A stretch of DNA of 64,000 bases from Rhizobiaceae bacterium (GTDB lineage Bacteria > Pseudomonadota > Alphaproteobacteria > Rhizobiales > Rhizobiaceae), in contig JAMLJA010000021.1 of the NCBI GenBank assembly GCA_023953905.1, forward strand, positions 1 through 64,000, read 5' to 3'. Shown here one piece after another: positions 48,617 through 56,986 of the stretch. Under the pieces are notes generated by a model. That model saw only the letters and a list, made by a program, of their open reading frames with translations, was not told the DNA's origin and searched no databases. Position 1 is the first letter of the stretch; each line of letters opens with the position of its first letter. A program made the translations under genes and the position numbers.

Positions 48617-49786
48617 TTATCGAGCCAGATCCGCAACGAGGGCATCCAGCACGACCATGCCCGAAGGCGTGGCGCGCAGATTCGAGTTCCCGACTGATGC
48701 GATCAGGCCCTCATCCTGAAGGATAGATACGCGGCGCGAGGACAGCGTGTGACCTGAAAGTGCCTCGTAGCGGGCAAGGTCGATGCCTTCGACCAGCCTG
48801 AGCCCCATCATAAGGAACTCGTCGGCCTCCTCCGATTGCGTCAGAACCTCTCCGCCGACAATGCCGTGGCCTTTCGATTCGACGAGGTTGAGCCAAGCTT
48901 CCGGGAACTTTTCGGTGAAGGCGACCACGCGCTTGTCGTTTTCGATGAACCGGCCATGAGCGCCCGGACCCACCCCGACATATTCCCCGTATCGCCAATA
49001 GGTCAGATTGTGGCGGCTCTCGCAGCCGGGTCGCGCATGGTTAGATATTTCGTAGGCAGGCAGTCCGTGGGCTGCCGTGACGTCCTGCGTCATCTGATAG
49101 AGGTCGGCGGCGGTATCGGGATCGGGAATGACGAGCTTTCCCGCGTTGTGCAGGTCGAAGAAGCGCGTCCCTTCCTCGATCGTCAGTTGATAGAGTGAAA
49201 GGTGATCGACAGTGTATCCGATCGCTTTTTTCAGCTCCTCTGCCCAGTCCGCCGGCGTCTGTCCCGGTCGGGCGTAGATCAGATCGAAGGAAAGCCGGGG
49301 AAAGATATCGCGCGCGAGCCCTATCGCCTTCAGCGCTTCCTCGACATTGTGCAAGCGGCCCAGAAAGCGCAAATCCTTGTCGTTGAGCGCCTGTACGCCA
49401 AGCGAGACGCGATTGACGCCAGCCGCTCGGTAACCGCGAAAGCGCTCCGCCTCCACCGATGATGGATTGGCTTCCAGCGTCACCTCAATGCCTGCCGGGA
49501 CGTGCCATTTGGCCGAAATTGTCTCAAGAATCGAGCCGACGGTTTCAGGCTTCATCAATGACGGCGTTCCACCGCCGATAAAAATGCTGGTGACGGTGCG
49601 CGGGCCGGTTCGCTCGCGGCGGTCCGCCAGTTCTGCGGCGAAAGCCTTGGCGTAGCGCTCCTGATCCACCGGCTGATGGCGCACGTGACTGTTGAAGTCG
49701 CAATAGGGGCACTTGGCCGCGCAGAATGGCCAGTGCACATAGACGCCGAAGCCCGGGTCGCGGTCGATGGGCAAGACCGCGTTCAA
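48617..49786 (-). CDS. hemW: Radical SAM haem chaperone HemW
   Basis: A 389-residue radical SAM protein of the HemN/HemW group that carries haem to respiratory enzymes; once annotated as coproporphyrinogen oxidase. The cluster motif is CAAKCPYC in VYVHWPFCAAKCPYCDF. HVRHQP, FIGGGTPSLM, GVNRVSLGVQA and YEISNHARPGCESRHNLTYW follow, with the C-terminal HemN domain. The short N-terminus favours HemW over true HemN. Start is TTG overlapping the rdgB stop by four bases; other TTGs lie just inside. The 3' end is 159 bases from the LpoA-like stop. Confidence 0.93.
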   Translation of the reverse strand: MNAVLPIDRDPGFGVYVHWPFCAAKCPYCDFNSHVRHQPVDQERYAKAFAAELADRRERTGPRTVTSIFIGGGTPSLMKPETVGSILETISAKWHVPAGIEVTLEANPSSVEAERFRGYRAAGVNRVSLGVQALNDKDLRFLGRLHNVEEALKAIGLARDIFPRLSFDLIYARPGQTPADWAEELKKAIGYTVDHLSLYQLTIEEGTRFFDLHNAGKLVIPDPDTAADLYQMTQDVTAAHGLPAYEISNHARPGCESRHNLTYWRYGEYVGVGPGAHGRFIENDKRVVAFTEKFPEAWLNLVESKGHGIVGGEVLTQSEEADEFLMMGLRLVEGIDLARYEALSGHTLSSRRVSILQDEGLIASVGNSNLRATPSGMVVLDALVADLAR

Positions 49787-50430
49787 GCCGAACCCAGCCT
49801 CGCCTGGGCGAACTTCTGGAAGGCGCGGGCGCGATGGGAGAGTGCGTCCGGCTGACCGGGCTTCCAGCCGTGCTTTTCCTCGGCGGTCATCTCCCCAAAC
49901 GTGCGCTGGTGGCCGAGAGGCAGAAAAACAGGATCATAGCCAAAGCCGCTGTCGCCGCGCGGCGGCCAAACCAGATGACCTTCGGCCTCACCCCTGAAAT
50001 ACTCCGCCTCGCCATCTGGCCACGCCAGACAAATGACGGCGACAAACCGCCCGCCGCGGTGCGCTGGATCGCTTGCGCCAGCTTCCTGCAGGCGCTTTTC
50101 TGTCTTTTCCATCGCCATCATGAAATCGCGGCTGCCATCCGGCTTTTCTGCCCAATTGGCCGTATAGACGCCAGGCTCTCCGTCAAGCGCGTCAACCGCC
50201 AGTCCCGAATCATCCGACATTGCCGGCAGTCCCGTGGCCTTGGCCGCCGCGAAAGCCTTGATGTAGGCGTTTTCCTCGAAGGTCGTCCCGGTTTCGTCGG
50301 GCTCGGGAAGGCCGAATTCCTTGGCCGATTTCGCATCGATGCCAAACGGCTCCAGGAGATCTGCGAACTCGCGAAGCTTGCCGGCATTGTGGCTCGCGAC
50401 GACAAGTGTCTTGCCCTTCAGATCCCGCAT
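49783..50430 (-). CDS. rdgB: dITP/XTP pyrophosphatase
   Basis: House-cleaning nucleotidase of 215 residues that hydrolyses deaminated purine triphosphates before they enter DNA. The HAM1 fold shows TLVVASHNAGKLREFADLL, ETGTTFEENAYIKAFAAA, AMSDDSGLAVDALDGEPGVY and DSGFGYDPVFLP with the metal-binding acidic residues. The ATG abuts the VOC stop with no gap, and the stop overlaps the hemW start by four bases, so the operon is fully coupled. Confidence 0.95.
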   Translation of the reverse strand: MRDLKGKTLVVASHNAGKLREFADLLEPFGIDAKSAKEFGLPEPDETGTTFEENAYIKAFAAAKATGLPAMSDDSGLAVDALDGEPGVYTANWAEKPDGSRDFMMAMEKTEKRLQEAGASDPAHRGGRFVAVICLAWPDGEAEYFRGEAEGHLVWPPRGDSGFGYDPVFLPLGHQRTFGEMTAEEKHGWKPGQPDALSHRARAFQKFAQARLGSA

Positions 50431-50841
50431 TCAAATGCCCCAGATACGAGGTTCGGCAAACTCGATCGAATTGCCGGACGGATCGCGCAGATAGATCGAA
50501 CGGCCGCCATTGGGCCATTCGAAATCCGCTTCGATCACAATGTTGCGTGATTCGAGATGCGACTTCCAGCGTGTGATCTCTTCAGCGCTTGCCGCAAAGC
50601 ACAGATGCCCCTGCCCCACGGTCCCGTGCGGGGGCACCGGCAGCTTTGCGTCGGGGGCCGGAGGATTTCTGGTTGCGTCGGCGTTGAAGAGCAGAACGAC
50701 ACCGTCTCCACACCGGAAAAACACATGGCGTTCCGCAACCTTTGCGATCACGGGAAGGCCAAGGACGTCGGCGTAGAAGACCTCGGCGGCTTCGAGATCT
50801 GTCACGTAAAGTGCGGATTCAAGAACGGCAGACGGTTTCAT
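50431..50841 (-). CDS. VOC-family (glyoxalase/bleomycin-resistance type) protein
   Basis: A 136-residue protein of two paired beta-alpha-beta-beta-beta units. ESALYVTDLEAAEVFYADVL and the closing IYLRDPSGNSIEFAEP are the usual VOC ends. Candidate metal ligands are H74-like HLCFA and the late glutamate in NSIEFAE. AGGA lies four bases before the ATG (complement of 50839-50841). It fits exactly between rph (five-base gap) and rdgB (zero gap), an extra gene in an otherwise standard operon. Substrate unknown: lyases, dioxygenases and resistance proteins share this fold. Confidence 0.83.
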   Translation of the reverse strand: MKPSAVLESALYVTDLEAAEVFYADVLGLPVIAKVAERHVFFRCGDGVVLLFNADATRNPPAPDAKLPVPPHGTVGQGHLCFAASAEEITRWKSHLESRNIVIEADFEWPNGGRSIYLRDPSGNSIEFAEPRIWGI

Positions 50842-50845
50842 ATTC

Positions 50846-51562
50846 CTAGGCAACGGCCATCTGCTGGAGATCGACGAGACGCTTGATGCCATTGCGTGCA
50901 AGCGTCATGAGCTGGTGCAGTTGCTCTTCGGAGAACGGCTCGCCTTCGGCGGTACCCTGAATCTCGACGATGCCGCCCTTGCCGGTCATGACGAAGTTCG
51001 CGTCGGTACCGGCCGAGGAATCCTCCAGATAGTCAAGGTCGATGACGGGCTCGCCATTGTGAATGCCGCAGGAAATGGCCGCGACATGATCCTTGAGCAC
51101 CTTAGAGACCGCCACCATCTGGCGCGCCTCCATCCAGCGCAGGCAATCGTATAGAGCGACCCACCCGCCCGTAATCGAGGCAGTGCGCGTTCCGCCATCG
51201 GCCTGGATGACATCGCAGTCGATGGTGATCTGTTGCTCGCCCAGGGCCTGGAGGTCCACCACAGCGCGCAGCGAGCGTCCGATGAGACGTTGGATTTCAA
51301 GGGTGCGACCACCCTGCTTGCCTGCCGAAGATTCGCGGCGCATGCGCTCTCCCGTGGAGCGTGGCAGCATGCCATATTCTGCCGTAACCCAGCCCCGGCC
51401 AGTGTTGCGCATCCAGCCCGGAACCTTTTCCTCAAGACTTGCCGTACACAGGACGTGCGTGTCCCCAAACTTGACGAGGCACGAGCCCTCGGCGTGCTTG
51501 GACACGTTGCGTTCGAAGGAAATGGCCCGCATTTCGTCGGGCTGACGTTTGGAAGGGCGCAT
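50846..51562 (-). CDS. rph: Ribonuclease PH
   Basis: Phosphate-dependent exoribonuclease of 238 residues that trims tRNA 3' ends. MRPSKRQPDEMRAISFERN opens the fold; VLCTASLEEKVPGWMRNTGRGWVTAEY-type sequence carries the conserved RNA-binding arginines, RRESSAGKQGGRTLEIQRL the phosphate site and DCDVIQADGGTRTASITGG the catalytic aspartate. The ATG (complement of 51560-51562) matches the E. coli length; the five-residue longer reading is rejected. First gene of rph-VOC-rdgB-hemW. Divergent from hrcA across 138 bases. Confidence 0.95.
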   Translation of the reverse strand: MRPSKRQPDEMRAISFERNVSKHAEGSCLVKFGDTHVLCTASLEEKVPGWMRNTGRGWVTAEYGMLPRSTGERMRRESSAGKQGGRTLEIQRLIGRSLRAVVDLQALGEQQITIDCDVIQADGGTRTASITGGWVALYDCLRWMEARQMVAVSKVLKDHVAAISCGIHNGEPVIDLDYLEDSSAGTDANFVMTGKGGIVEIQGTAEGEPFSEEQLHQLMTLARNGIKRLVDLQQMAVA

Positions 51563-51650
51563 GCAGGCCTCTGTCATTCGTGGGAATCGTGGGCGTTCTT
51601 AACCGTCCCGGACGTGTGGCGCAAAGGAAAACCCAAAACCTTCCTGCATG

Positions 51651-51678
51651 TTGTGTTCGACCGTCCGACGTCTATATT
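51651..51678 (+). promoter_or_regulatory. Possible promoter of hrcA
   Basis: TTGTGT (51651-51656) and TATATT (51673-51678) are 16 bases apart, 22 bases before the hrcA ATG. Housekeeping-type match. No CIRCE palindrome is visible here. Confidence 0.4.
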
Positions 51679-51700
51679 CAGGGTTGAGGTTTTCCACACA

Positions 51701-52771
51701 ATGACAAAGCCCATCACCGACCCCAGCCTGCAATCCCTCGATCTGCGATCTCGCGACATCTTCCGGCGCATCGTAGAGTCATATCTGCACGACGGCGAAC
51801 CGGTCGGTTCGCGCAATCTCTCGCGGCTCCTGCCATCGACCCTTTCGCCCGCCACGGTACGCAACGTGATGAGCGACCTTGAGCAGCTTGGTCTGATCTA
51901 CGCGCCGCATATCTCGGCCGGCAGGCTCCCGACACAGCAGGGGCTGCGCTTTTTCGTCGATGCCTTCATGGAGGTTGGCGACCTCAGCGAAGACGAGCGT
52001 CGAACGATCGATACGCAGGTCAGAGCCTCGGGCGGCGACATATCGCTGGAGCATATGTTGACGGAGGCAAGCCAACTCTTGTCGGGGCTTTCGCGCGGTG
52101 CGGGTGTCGTGCTCACGGCAAAGAACGAACTTCCGCTGAAACATATCGAGTTTATCCAGCTTGATCCCACGCGCGCGCTTGCCGTGCTGGTATCGCAGGG
52201 CGGAGATGTCGAGAATCGCGTCGTCGAGCTGCCCACGGGCGTCACCACATCACAGCTCCACGAAGCGTCGAATTTCCTCAATGCCCATATCCGGGGCAGG
52301 ACGCTGGTCGAGGCGCGAAGCGAGATCGAGCGCCTCAAGACTGAAACACGCCAGGCGCTGGACACTCTCTCCCAGGATCTTGTGGAAAAGGGCCTCGCCA
52401 TCTGGGGCGGCGCCGAAAGCGGTGTGCCAGCTCGGCTTATTGTTCGGGGCCGGGCAAATCTGCTCGAGAACGTCACGGCGCAGGCGGATCTGGAACTGCT
52501 CAAGCATCTGTTCGACGATCTGGAGACCAAGGACGGCCTTCTTCAGCTCCTCGACCTGGCCGAGGCGGGTTCAGGTGTGCGCATATTCATCGGTTCGGAG
52601 AACAAGCTATTCTCCCTGTCGGGTTCGTCACTCGTCGTGGCACCCTACAAGGACAAGGATGCGCGTGTCGTCGGCGCGCTCGGCGTGATCGGCCCGACGC
52701 GGCTCAACTATGCGCGCATCGTGCCGATGGTCGATTACACGGCTCAGATGGTCAGCCGGATGTTGCGCTGA
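51701..52771 (+). CDS. hrcA: Heat-inducible transcription repressor HrcA
   Basis: A 356-residue repressor that binds the CIRCE element, usually upstream of groESL, and is kept active by GroEL. An N-terminal winged helix (about 15-90: DIFRRIVESYLHDGEPVGS, LSPATVRNVMSDLEQLGLI, HISAGRLPTQQGLRFFVD) precedes the GAF-like and dimerisation domains (VVLTAKNELPLKHIEFIQL). No CIRCE copy is seen in the window, so its targets lie elsewhere. grpE follows 190 bases later with a separate heat-shock-type promoter. Confidence 0.95.
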   Translation: MTKPITDPSLQSLDLRSRDIFRRIVESYLHDGEPVGSRNLSRLLPSTLSPATVRNVMSDLEQLGLIYAPHISAGRLPTQQGLRFFVDAFMEVGDLSEDERRTIDTQVRASGGDISLEHMLTEASQLLSGLSRGAGVVLTAKNELPLKHIEFIQLDPTRALAVLVSQGGDVENRVVELPTGVTTSQLHEASNFLNAHIRGRTLVEARSEIERLKTETRQALDTLSQDLVEKGLAIWGGAESGVPARLIVRGRANLLENVTAQADLELLKHLFDDLETKDGLLQLLDLAEAGSGVRIFIGSENKLFSLSGSSLVVAPYKDKDARVVGALGVIGPTRLNYARIVPMVDYTAQMVSRMLR

Positions 52772-52892
52772 AGACCGGCACGGGAGCGGTTGTTGGCGCA
52801 GCATGACCAGCGCGTGCGGCGGTTGGAAAATGCGTTCACACGCCAAATCGCCGTTTGCTCGACCTGAACCGGCAGCTGAAAGTTCTCCAAGC

Positions 52893-52921
52893 CTTGATTT
52901 TTGACTTTCGAACCTCGATAT
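52893..52921 (+). promoter_or_regulatory. Heat-shock (RpoH-type) promoter of grpE
   Basis: CTTGAT (52893-52898) and CGATAT (52916-52921) are 17 bases apart, the same spacing and near-identical boxes as the hsp20 promoter at 10856. It lies 40 bases before the grpE ATG. Confidence 0.5.
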
Positions 52922-52961
52922 CGGGCGCAAATTCGTGGCCCTCAAGACCAGCGGAAAAGTA

Positions 52962-53603
52962 ATGACCGACACACCCAGAGAAGATACGCCAGTCGACGAC
53001 ATGCTCGACACATCCGAAACGGTGAACACCGGGGCGGCCAAAGACGCGGACGCTCATTTCGAAGTGCTCGATCGCCTGATGAAGGAAAATGAAGAGCTGA
53101 AGGATCGCGCGCTGCGAATTGCGGCGGAGATGGAGAATTTGCGCAGACGAACGGCTCGCGACGTGCAGGATGCGAAGTCCTACGCCGTAACCAACTTCGC
53201 TCGTGACATGCTGTCGGTCTCCGACAACCTTCGACGCGCCATCGAGGCAGTCTCAGCCGAAGCCAAGGCGGCGGCGGACAGCACATTGAAGGCGCTGACA
53301 GAAGGCGTCGAGATGACGGAACGGGGCATGCTCTCGACGTTGGAGCGCCACGGCGTGAAGAAGCTCGCGCCGGAAGGCGAGAAATTCGACCCGAATTTCC
53401 ATCAGGCGATGTTCGAGATTCCCAATCCCGAAGTACCGGCGAATACTGTGGTCCAGGTCGTGCAGCCTGGATATTCGATCGGCGAGCGCGTGCTGCGCCC
53501 GGCGATGGTCGGAGTTTCCACGGGCGGCCCCAAGCAGGCGGCAGCAAATGATGCCAAGCCTGAGCCTGGCCCGATCAGCGAAGAAGCTGAGAAGGACGCC
53601 TGA
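52962..53603 (+). CDS. grpE: Nucleotide exchange factor GrpE
   Basis: A 213-residue cofactor that releases ADP from DnaK. The coiled coil spans about 30-110 (LDRLMKENEELKDRALRIAA, ENLRRRTARDVQDAKSYA). The C-terminal beta domain holds the family signature with FDPNFHQAMFEIPNPEVP, VVQVVQPGYSIGERVLRPAMVGVS. GGAAAAG stands just before the ATG at 52962; a nine-residue longer frame is less likely. dnaK is not in the window. Confidence 0.95.
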   Translation: MTDTPREDTPVDDMLDTSETVNTGAAKDADAHFEVLDRLMKENEELKDRALRIAAEMENLRRRTARDVQDAKSYAVTNFARDMLSVSDNLRRAIEAVSAEAKAAADSTLKALTEGVEMTERGMLSTLERHGVKKLAPEGEKFDPNFHQAMFEIPNPEVPANTVVQVVQPGYSIGERVLRPAMVGVSTGGPKQAAANDAKPEPGPISEEAEKDA

Positions 53604-53720
53604 GGCGATACGGCAATCAGGGCCTGAGGACGCGACGGCCGCACCCCGGCACGAGCAGGGTAGACGTCCGGTGGTGATTGAAGCAGGATCGTCCATGATC
53701 ATTTGCCGGCTGTCGCTTCA

Positions 53721-54353
53721 ATGAACCTGATCCAGTTTCTGGACTATGCGGGTGTCGCGGTCTTCGCCGCGACCGGAGCGCTTGCTGCGTCCCGCAAACG
53801 GCTCGACATCATCGGCTTTCTGTTTCTGGCGAGCGCAACCGCGATCGGCGGCGGCACGTTCCGGGATATCATCCTCAACATACCGGTATTCTGGGTCGGG
53901 AACACGGACTACATCTGGATCTGTGTTCTGGTTGCCCTATTCGTGTTCTTCACCGCACACCGCATTGAGTCCCGGTACAAATTGCTTTTATGGCTGGACG
54001 CCGTCGGATTGGCGGCCTTCTGCGTGATGGGCGCGGCGAAGGGCCTCACCGTGACAGGCTCGGCGCCGGTCGCGGTCATCACCGGATTGCTCACAGCAAC
54101 CTTTGGCGGCGTGCTTCGTGATCTTCTATCACAGGAGCGGTCGGTGATCCTGACGCGGGAAATCTATGTAACGGCGGCTTTGGCCGGAGCCGTCACCTAC
54201 ACGGTCCTCGGCATTGCGGGGCTCGCCATGCAGGTGTCGGCGATCATCGCCTTTCTTGTCGCGTTGGGTATCCGGGGAGGCGCTCTGCGCTACGGATGGT
54301 GTCTGCCCGATTACAAAGGGCGACCGGGACGGCGACCAGAGGACATCCCCTGA
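53721..54353 (+). CDS. Trimeric intracellular cation channel (TRIC/UPF0126) family protein
   Basis: A 210-residue membrane protein of seven helices made of two repeated halves. Each repeat carries the glycine/arginine motif: ATAIGGGTFRDIILN in the first and TATFGGVLRDLLSQ in the second. Prokaryotic members form trimeric potassium/sodium channels; the fold was formerly UPF0126. ATG at 53721; a TTG 18 bases earlier is possible. It lies 117 bases past grpE on the same strand and converges on the GGDEF pseudogene. Confidence 0.88.
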   Translation: MNLIQFLDYAGVAVFAATGALAASRKRLDIIGFLFLASATAIGGGTFRDIILNIPVFWVGNTDYIWICVLVALFVFFTAHRIESRYKLLLWLDAVGLAAFCVMGAAKGLTVTGSAPVAVITGLLTATFGGVLRDLLSQERSVILTREIYVTAALAGAVTYTVLGIAGLAMQVSAIIAFLVALGIRGGALRYGWCLPDYKGRPGRRPEDIP

Positions 54354-54363
54354 CCCTTCAGGA

Positions 54364-55120
54364 TCAGGCCGCTGCCTTCGCGTCGAAGTCGAATACCGTC
54401 AGGTTGCGCCCCTGCCGCTTCGCTGCATAAAGCCGTGCGTCCGCGATCCGCATATGGGCGCTGACGGACATTTCCGGATCGAGTGCGACACCACCGATAC
54501 TGACGGTGAGCGGCTGGGCGACGCCCTGTGGACTAAACAAGAATCTGCTCGACCTCAACACGTATGCGCTCTGCCAGGATCGCCGCATCGGGCATGGATG
54601 CCCGGCTAAGCAGCACGGCAAACTCCTCGCCTCCTATGCGTCCCACCACGTCTTCGTGCCGCACGATCCGCCCGATGGCCGCGGCGATCTGCCGGAGCGC
54701 CTCGTCGCCGACAGGATGGCCATAAAGATCGTTGATCGATTTGAAGTCGTCGGCGTCGATGATCAGCAGGGCGCCGGGATCTTTCTTGCGCCGCTCACGA
54801 AGCTCCTGGAGAAAACTTTCACGGTTCAGGAAGCCCGTCATAAAGTCGCGTCGAGACTTTTCAAGAAGCGCGCTATGGGCAGCCGACAAGGCTTCGTGAG
54901 CCGAAGTTAGTTGGGCGTGCAGGCGACGCATACGCTCGTTTTGCCAGAAAGTGTGTGCGCTTGCGGGTGCGGCAACCACGATCGGACAAACGACACACAT
55001 GATCAGGGCGAATCCATCGAGCCGGCTCCCGAAGGACGACATGATGAGGAAGGCCGCAATAAGCGAGCCGATCACCGACAGGGTAGTTGCACACAGAGTC
55101 TTGAGCAGGATTTTCTTCAT
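54364..55120 (-). pseudogene. Diguanylate cyclase (GGDEF) gene broken by a frameshift
   Basis: Two membrane segments (LCATTLSVIGSLIAAFLIM and GFALIMCVVCPIVVAA) precede a coiled region and a GGDEF domain whose active-site motif GGEEF is intact (GRIGGEEFAVLL). The frame stops at the complement of 54533-54535 after VEVEQILV. The rest of the domain (FSPQGVAQPLTVSIGGVAL to ARLYAAKRQGRN) continues in another frame to 54364. Dropping one base, such as the C at 54538, restores a smooth EQIL-FSPQG junction. Either the gene is inactivated by a recent one-base insertion or this is a sequencing error. The truncated product would lack the last third of the cyclase domain. Confidence 0.8.
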
Positions 55121-55254
55121 GGCGTATCGACGCGCGAGACTGCATGGCGGCAAGAAATATCGAGTTTCATCGGCTCTTAAAATGCGAACTATCTGAAGAT
55201 TTCGTGTGTTTCAAAAATGCTTTCCGTCCGTTCTTTTCGTGCCATAAGGGCGCC

Positions 55255-55962
55255 ATGACAAGCTCCCCGAATCGTCAGGATTTCGCCCACATCCGTGATT
55301 GGGTGTTCGACCTGGACAACACGCTGTATCCGCATCACACAAATCTGTTCTCGCAGATTGATGTTCGAATGACCGCCTATGTGTCGGAACTTCTGAAGCT
55401 GCCACGCGATGAAGCGCGTCAACTGCAGAAGAAGCTCTATCTGGAGCATGGAACAACGCTCGCCGGCCTCATGGCGCTGCACGGGATCGATTCCGACGAT
55501 TTTCTTCAGAAAGTCCACGACATCGACTATTCATGGCTGCAGCCCGACGAGAAGCTGGGCGACGCGATCAAGGCGCTGCCAGGTCGCAAATTCATCCTGA
55601 CCAATGGAAGCCGTGGCCACGCAGAGCGCACCGCGGCCCAGCTCGGCATACTTGACCATTTTGACGATATTTTCGACATCGTTGCGGCTGGCCTTACTCC
55701 GAAACCGGCTCGTGAAACCTACGACAAATTTCTGTCATTGCACGAGGTCGCCGGTCCCAACGCCATCATGTTCGAGGATCTGGCGCGTAACCTGATTGCT
55801 CCCAAGGCGCTCGGCATGACCACGGTACTGGTCGTGCCGCGCAATTTCGAACCGACTTTCGCCGAAATCTGGGAACGCGACGCGGCCAAGGAAGACGATG
55901 TCGACTATGTCACCGACGATCTGACCGGCTTCCTTCAGTCCATCGCGCCACAGACGGCCTGA
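55255..55962 (+). CDS. Pyrimidine 5'-nucleotidase (HAD family)
   Basis: A 235-residue HAD-fold phosphatase of the SDT1/pyr-5-nucleotidase group. Nucleophile motif VFDLDNTLYPH is at residues 15-25, with DVRMTAYVSELLKL as cap, motif II FILTNGSRGHAERT, and the last motif MFEDLARNLIAPKALGM supplying the aspartate. It would dephosphorylate pyrimidine monophosphates. AAGGG precedes the ATG at 55255; the frame stays open upstream but has no homology. Converges on the LOG-family gene with 28 bases between. Confidence 0.9.
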   Translation: MTSSPNRQDFAHIRDWVFDLDNTLYPHHTNLFSQIDVRMTAYVSELLKLPRDEARQLQKKLYLEHGTTLAGLMALHGIDSDDFLQKVHDIDYSWLQPDEKLGDAIKALPGRKFILTNGSRGHAERTAAQLGILDHFDDIFDIVAAGLTPKPARETYDKFLSLHEVAGPNAIMFEDLARNLIAPKALGMTTVLVVPRNFEPTFAEIWERDAAKEDDVDYVTDDLTGFLQSIAPQTA

Positions 55963-55990
55963 GACGTCTTCCGAAGCTGATCCTGCGCCG

Positions 55991-56848
55991 CTATGTCGCT
56001 GCCCCCAGCTTGTAGAACTCGCTGATGATCGCCCAGGCTTCATCAGCGGTCTCGGCATAGTCGATGATGTCCTGATCGCCCGGCGAGATGGTGCCCTGTT
56101 CGGCCAGGAAGTCGAGGTTCAGTGCGCCCTCCCAGAATTTGCGACTGAACAGGATCACTGGCACGCGCTCCATTCGGCCGGTCTGGATCAAGGTAAGCGT
56201 CTCGAAAAACTCGTCGAGCGTGCCGAAGCCACCAGGAAACACGACGACCGCCTTGGCGCGCATGACGAAGTGCATCTTGCGAATCGCGAAATAGTGGAAA
56301 TTGAAGCACAGTTCCGGCGTCACATAGACGTTGGGCGCCTGCTCGTGCGGCAGGACGATATTGAGGCCGATGGATGGTGCACCGACGTCGTCCGCGCCAC
56401 GGTTTCCAGCTTCCATGACGCCGGGACCGCCGCCTGTGGTCACGACGAACTCCCGATAATAGGACTCGGCCGCATGTCGCGAACAGATCCGCGCGAACTC
56501 GCGGGCCTGTTCGTAATATTTGCTGTTCTTGAGTAGATTCTTCTTCTGCGTTTCATTCTTTGCAGCCCAGGCATCGCCGCCCGGTTCAGGCAGTCGCGCG
56601 CCGCCGAACATCACGACCGTCGAACGAATACCCCGCTCGGCAAGCGTCATTTCGGGCTTGAGCAGTTCCAGTTGCAGGCGCACTGACCGCGTTTCGCGAC
56701 GGGTCATGAAATCCTGATCGTTCCAGGCGAGACGATAGGTAGGCGCGCGCGTCTGCGGCGTATCGGGAACGCTTCGGGCGCGCTCCAGATCCTCGTCCGA
56801 ATGTGAAAGTGGCGTCCAGCCGACCTTTTCCTCCGGTTCCATAGCCAT
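55991..56848 (-). CDS. LOG-family (TIGR00730) Rossmann-fold protein
   Basis: A 285-residue protein of the LOG/lysine-decarboxylase-like group. The nucleotide motif is VVFPGGFGTLDEFFETL (PGGxGT..E), preceded by VVTTGGGPGVMEAGNRGA. In characterised members this makes cytokinin-riboside phosphate phosphoribohydrolases, and others cleave purine monophosphates. The long N-terminal extension (about 100 residues, FMTRRETRSVRLQLELLKPE) marks the type found widely in alphaproteobacteria. Two ATGs (complement of 56846-56848 and 56840-56842) are close; either could be used. Divergent from dapD. Confidence 0.88.
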   Translation of the reverse strand: MAMEPEEKVGWTPLSHSDEDLERARSVPDTPQTRAPTYRLAWNDQDFMTRRETRSVRLQLELLKPEMTLAERGIRSTVVMFGGARLPEPGGDAWAAKNETQKKNLLKNSKYYEQAREFARICSRHAAESYYREFVVTTGGGPGVMEAGNRGADDVGAPSIGLNIVLPHEQAPNVYVTPELCFNFHYFAIRKMHFVMRAKAVVVFPGGFGTLDEFFETLTLIQTGRMERVPVILFSRKFWEGALNLDFLAEQGTISPGDQDIIDYAETADEAWAIISEFYKLGAAT

Positions 56849-56986
56849 TCCCGTTTTCCCGGCTGCCGCCGTCCGATGCCTGCCGCGCAATTGACCCTTG
56901 CCGGTGCATGACATAGTAGGGTCGGCGCGATTCCGAAACACCTTATCCGCCCGCGTCTTAACGCCACCTTTAACGGAGTATTTGCC

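Noticed and set aside
48522..48719. Open frame of 65 codons with a good GGGAG site between the LpoA-like gene and hemW
   Set aside because: More than half runs antisense to the hemW 3' end, the visible peptide matches no family I know, and long opposite-strand frames are common in this GC-rich sequence.
51233..51700. Long in-frame extension upstream of hrcA
   Set aside because: It runs antisense to rph; the ATG at 51701 gives the normal HrcA N-terminus.
51563..52961. CIRCE operator for HrcA near hrcA or grpE
   Set aside because: No TTAGCACTC-N9-GAGTGCTAA-like palindrome could be found.
55144..55254. Longer start for the HAD nucleotidase
   Set aside because: The added residues overlap the GGDEF gene region and show no family resemblance; AAGGG supports 55255.
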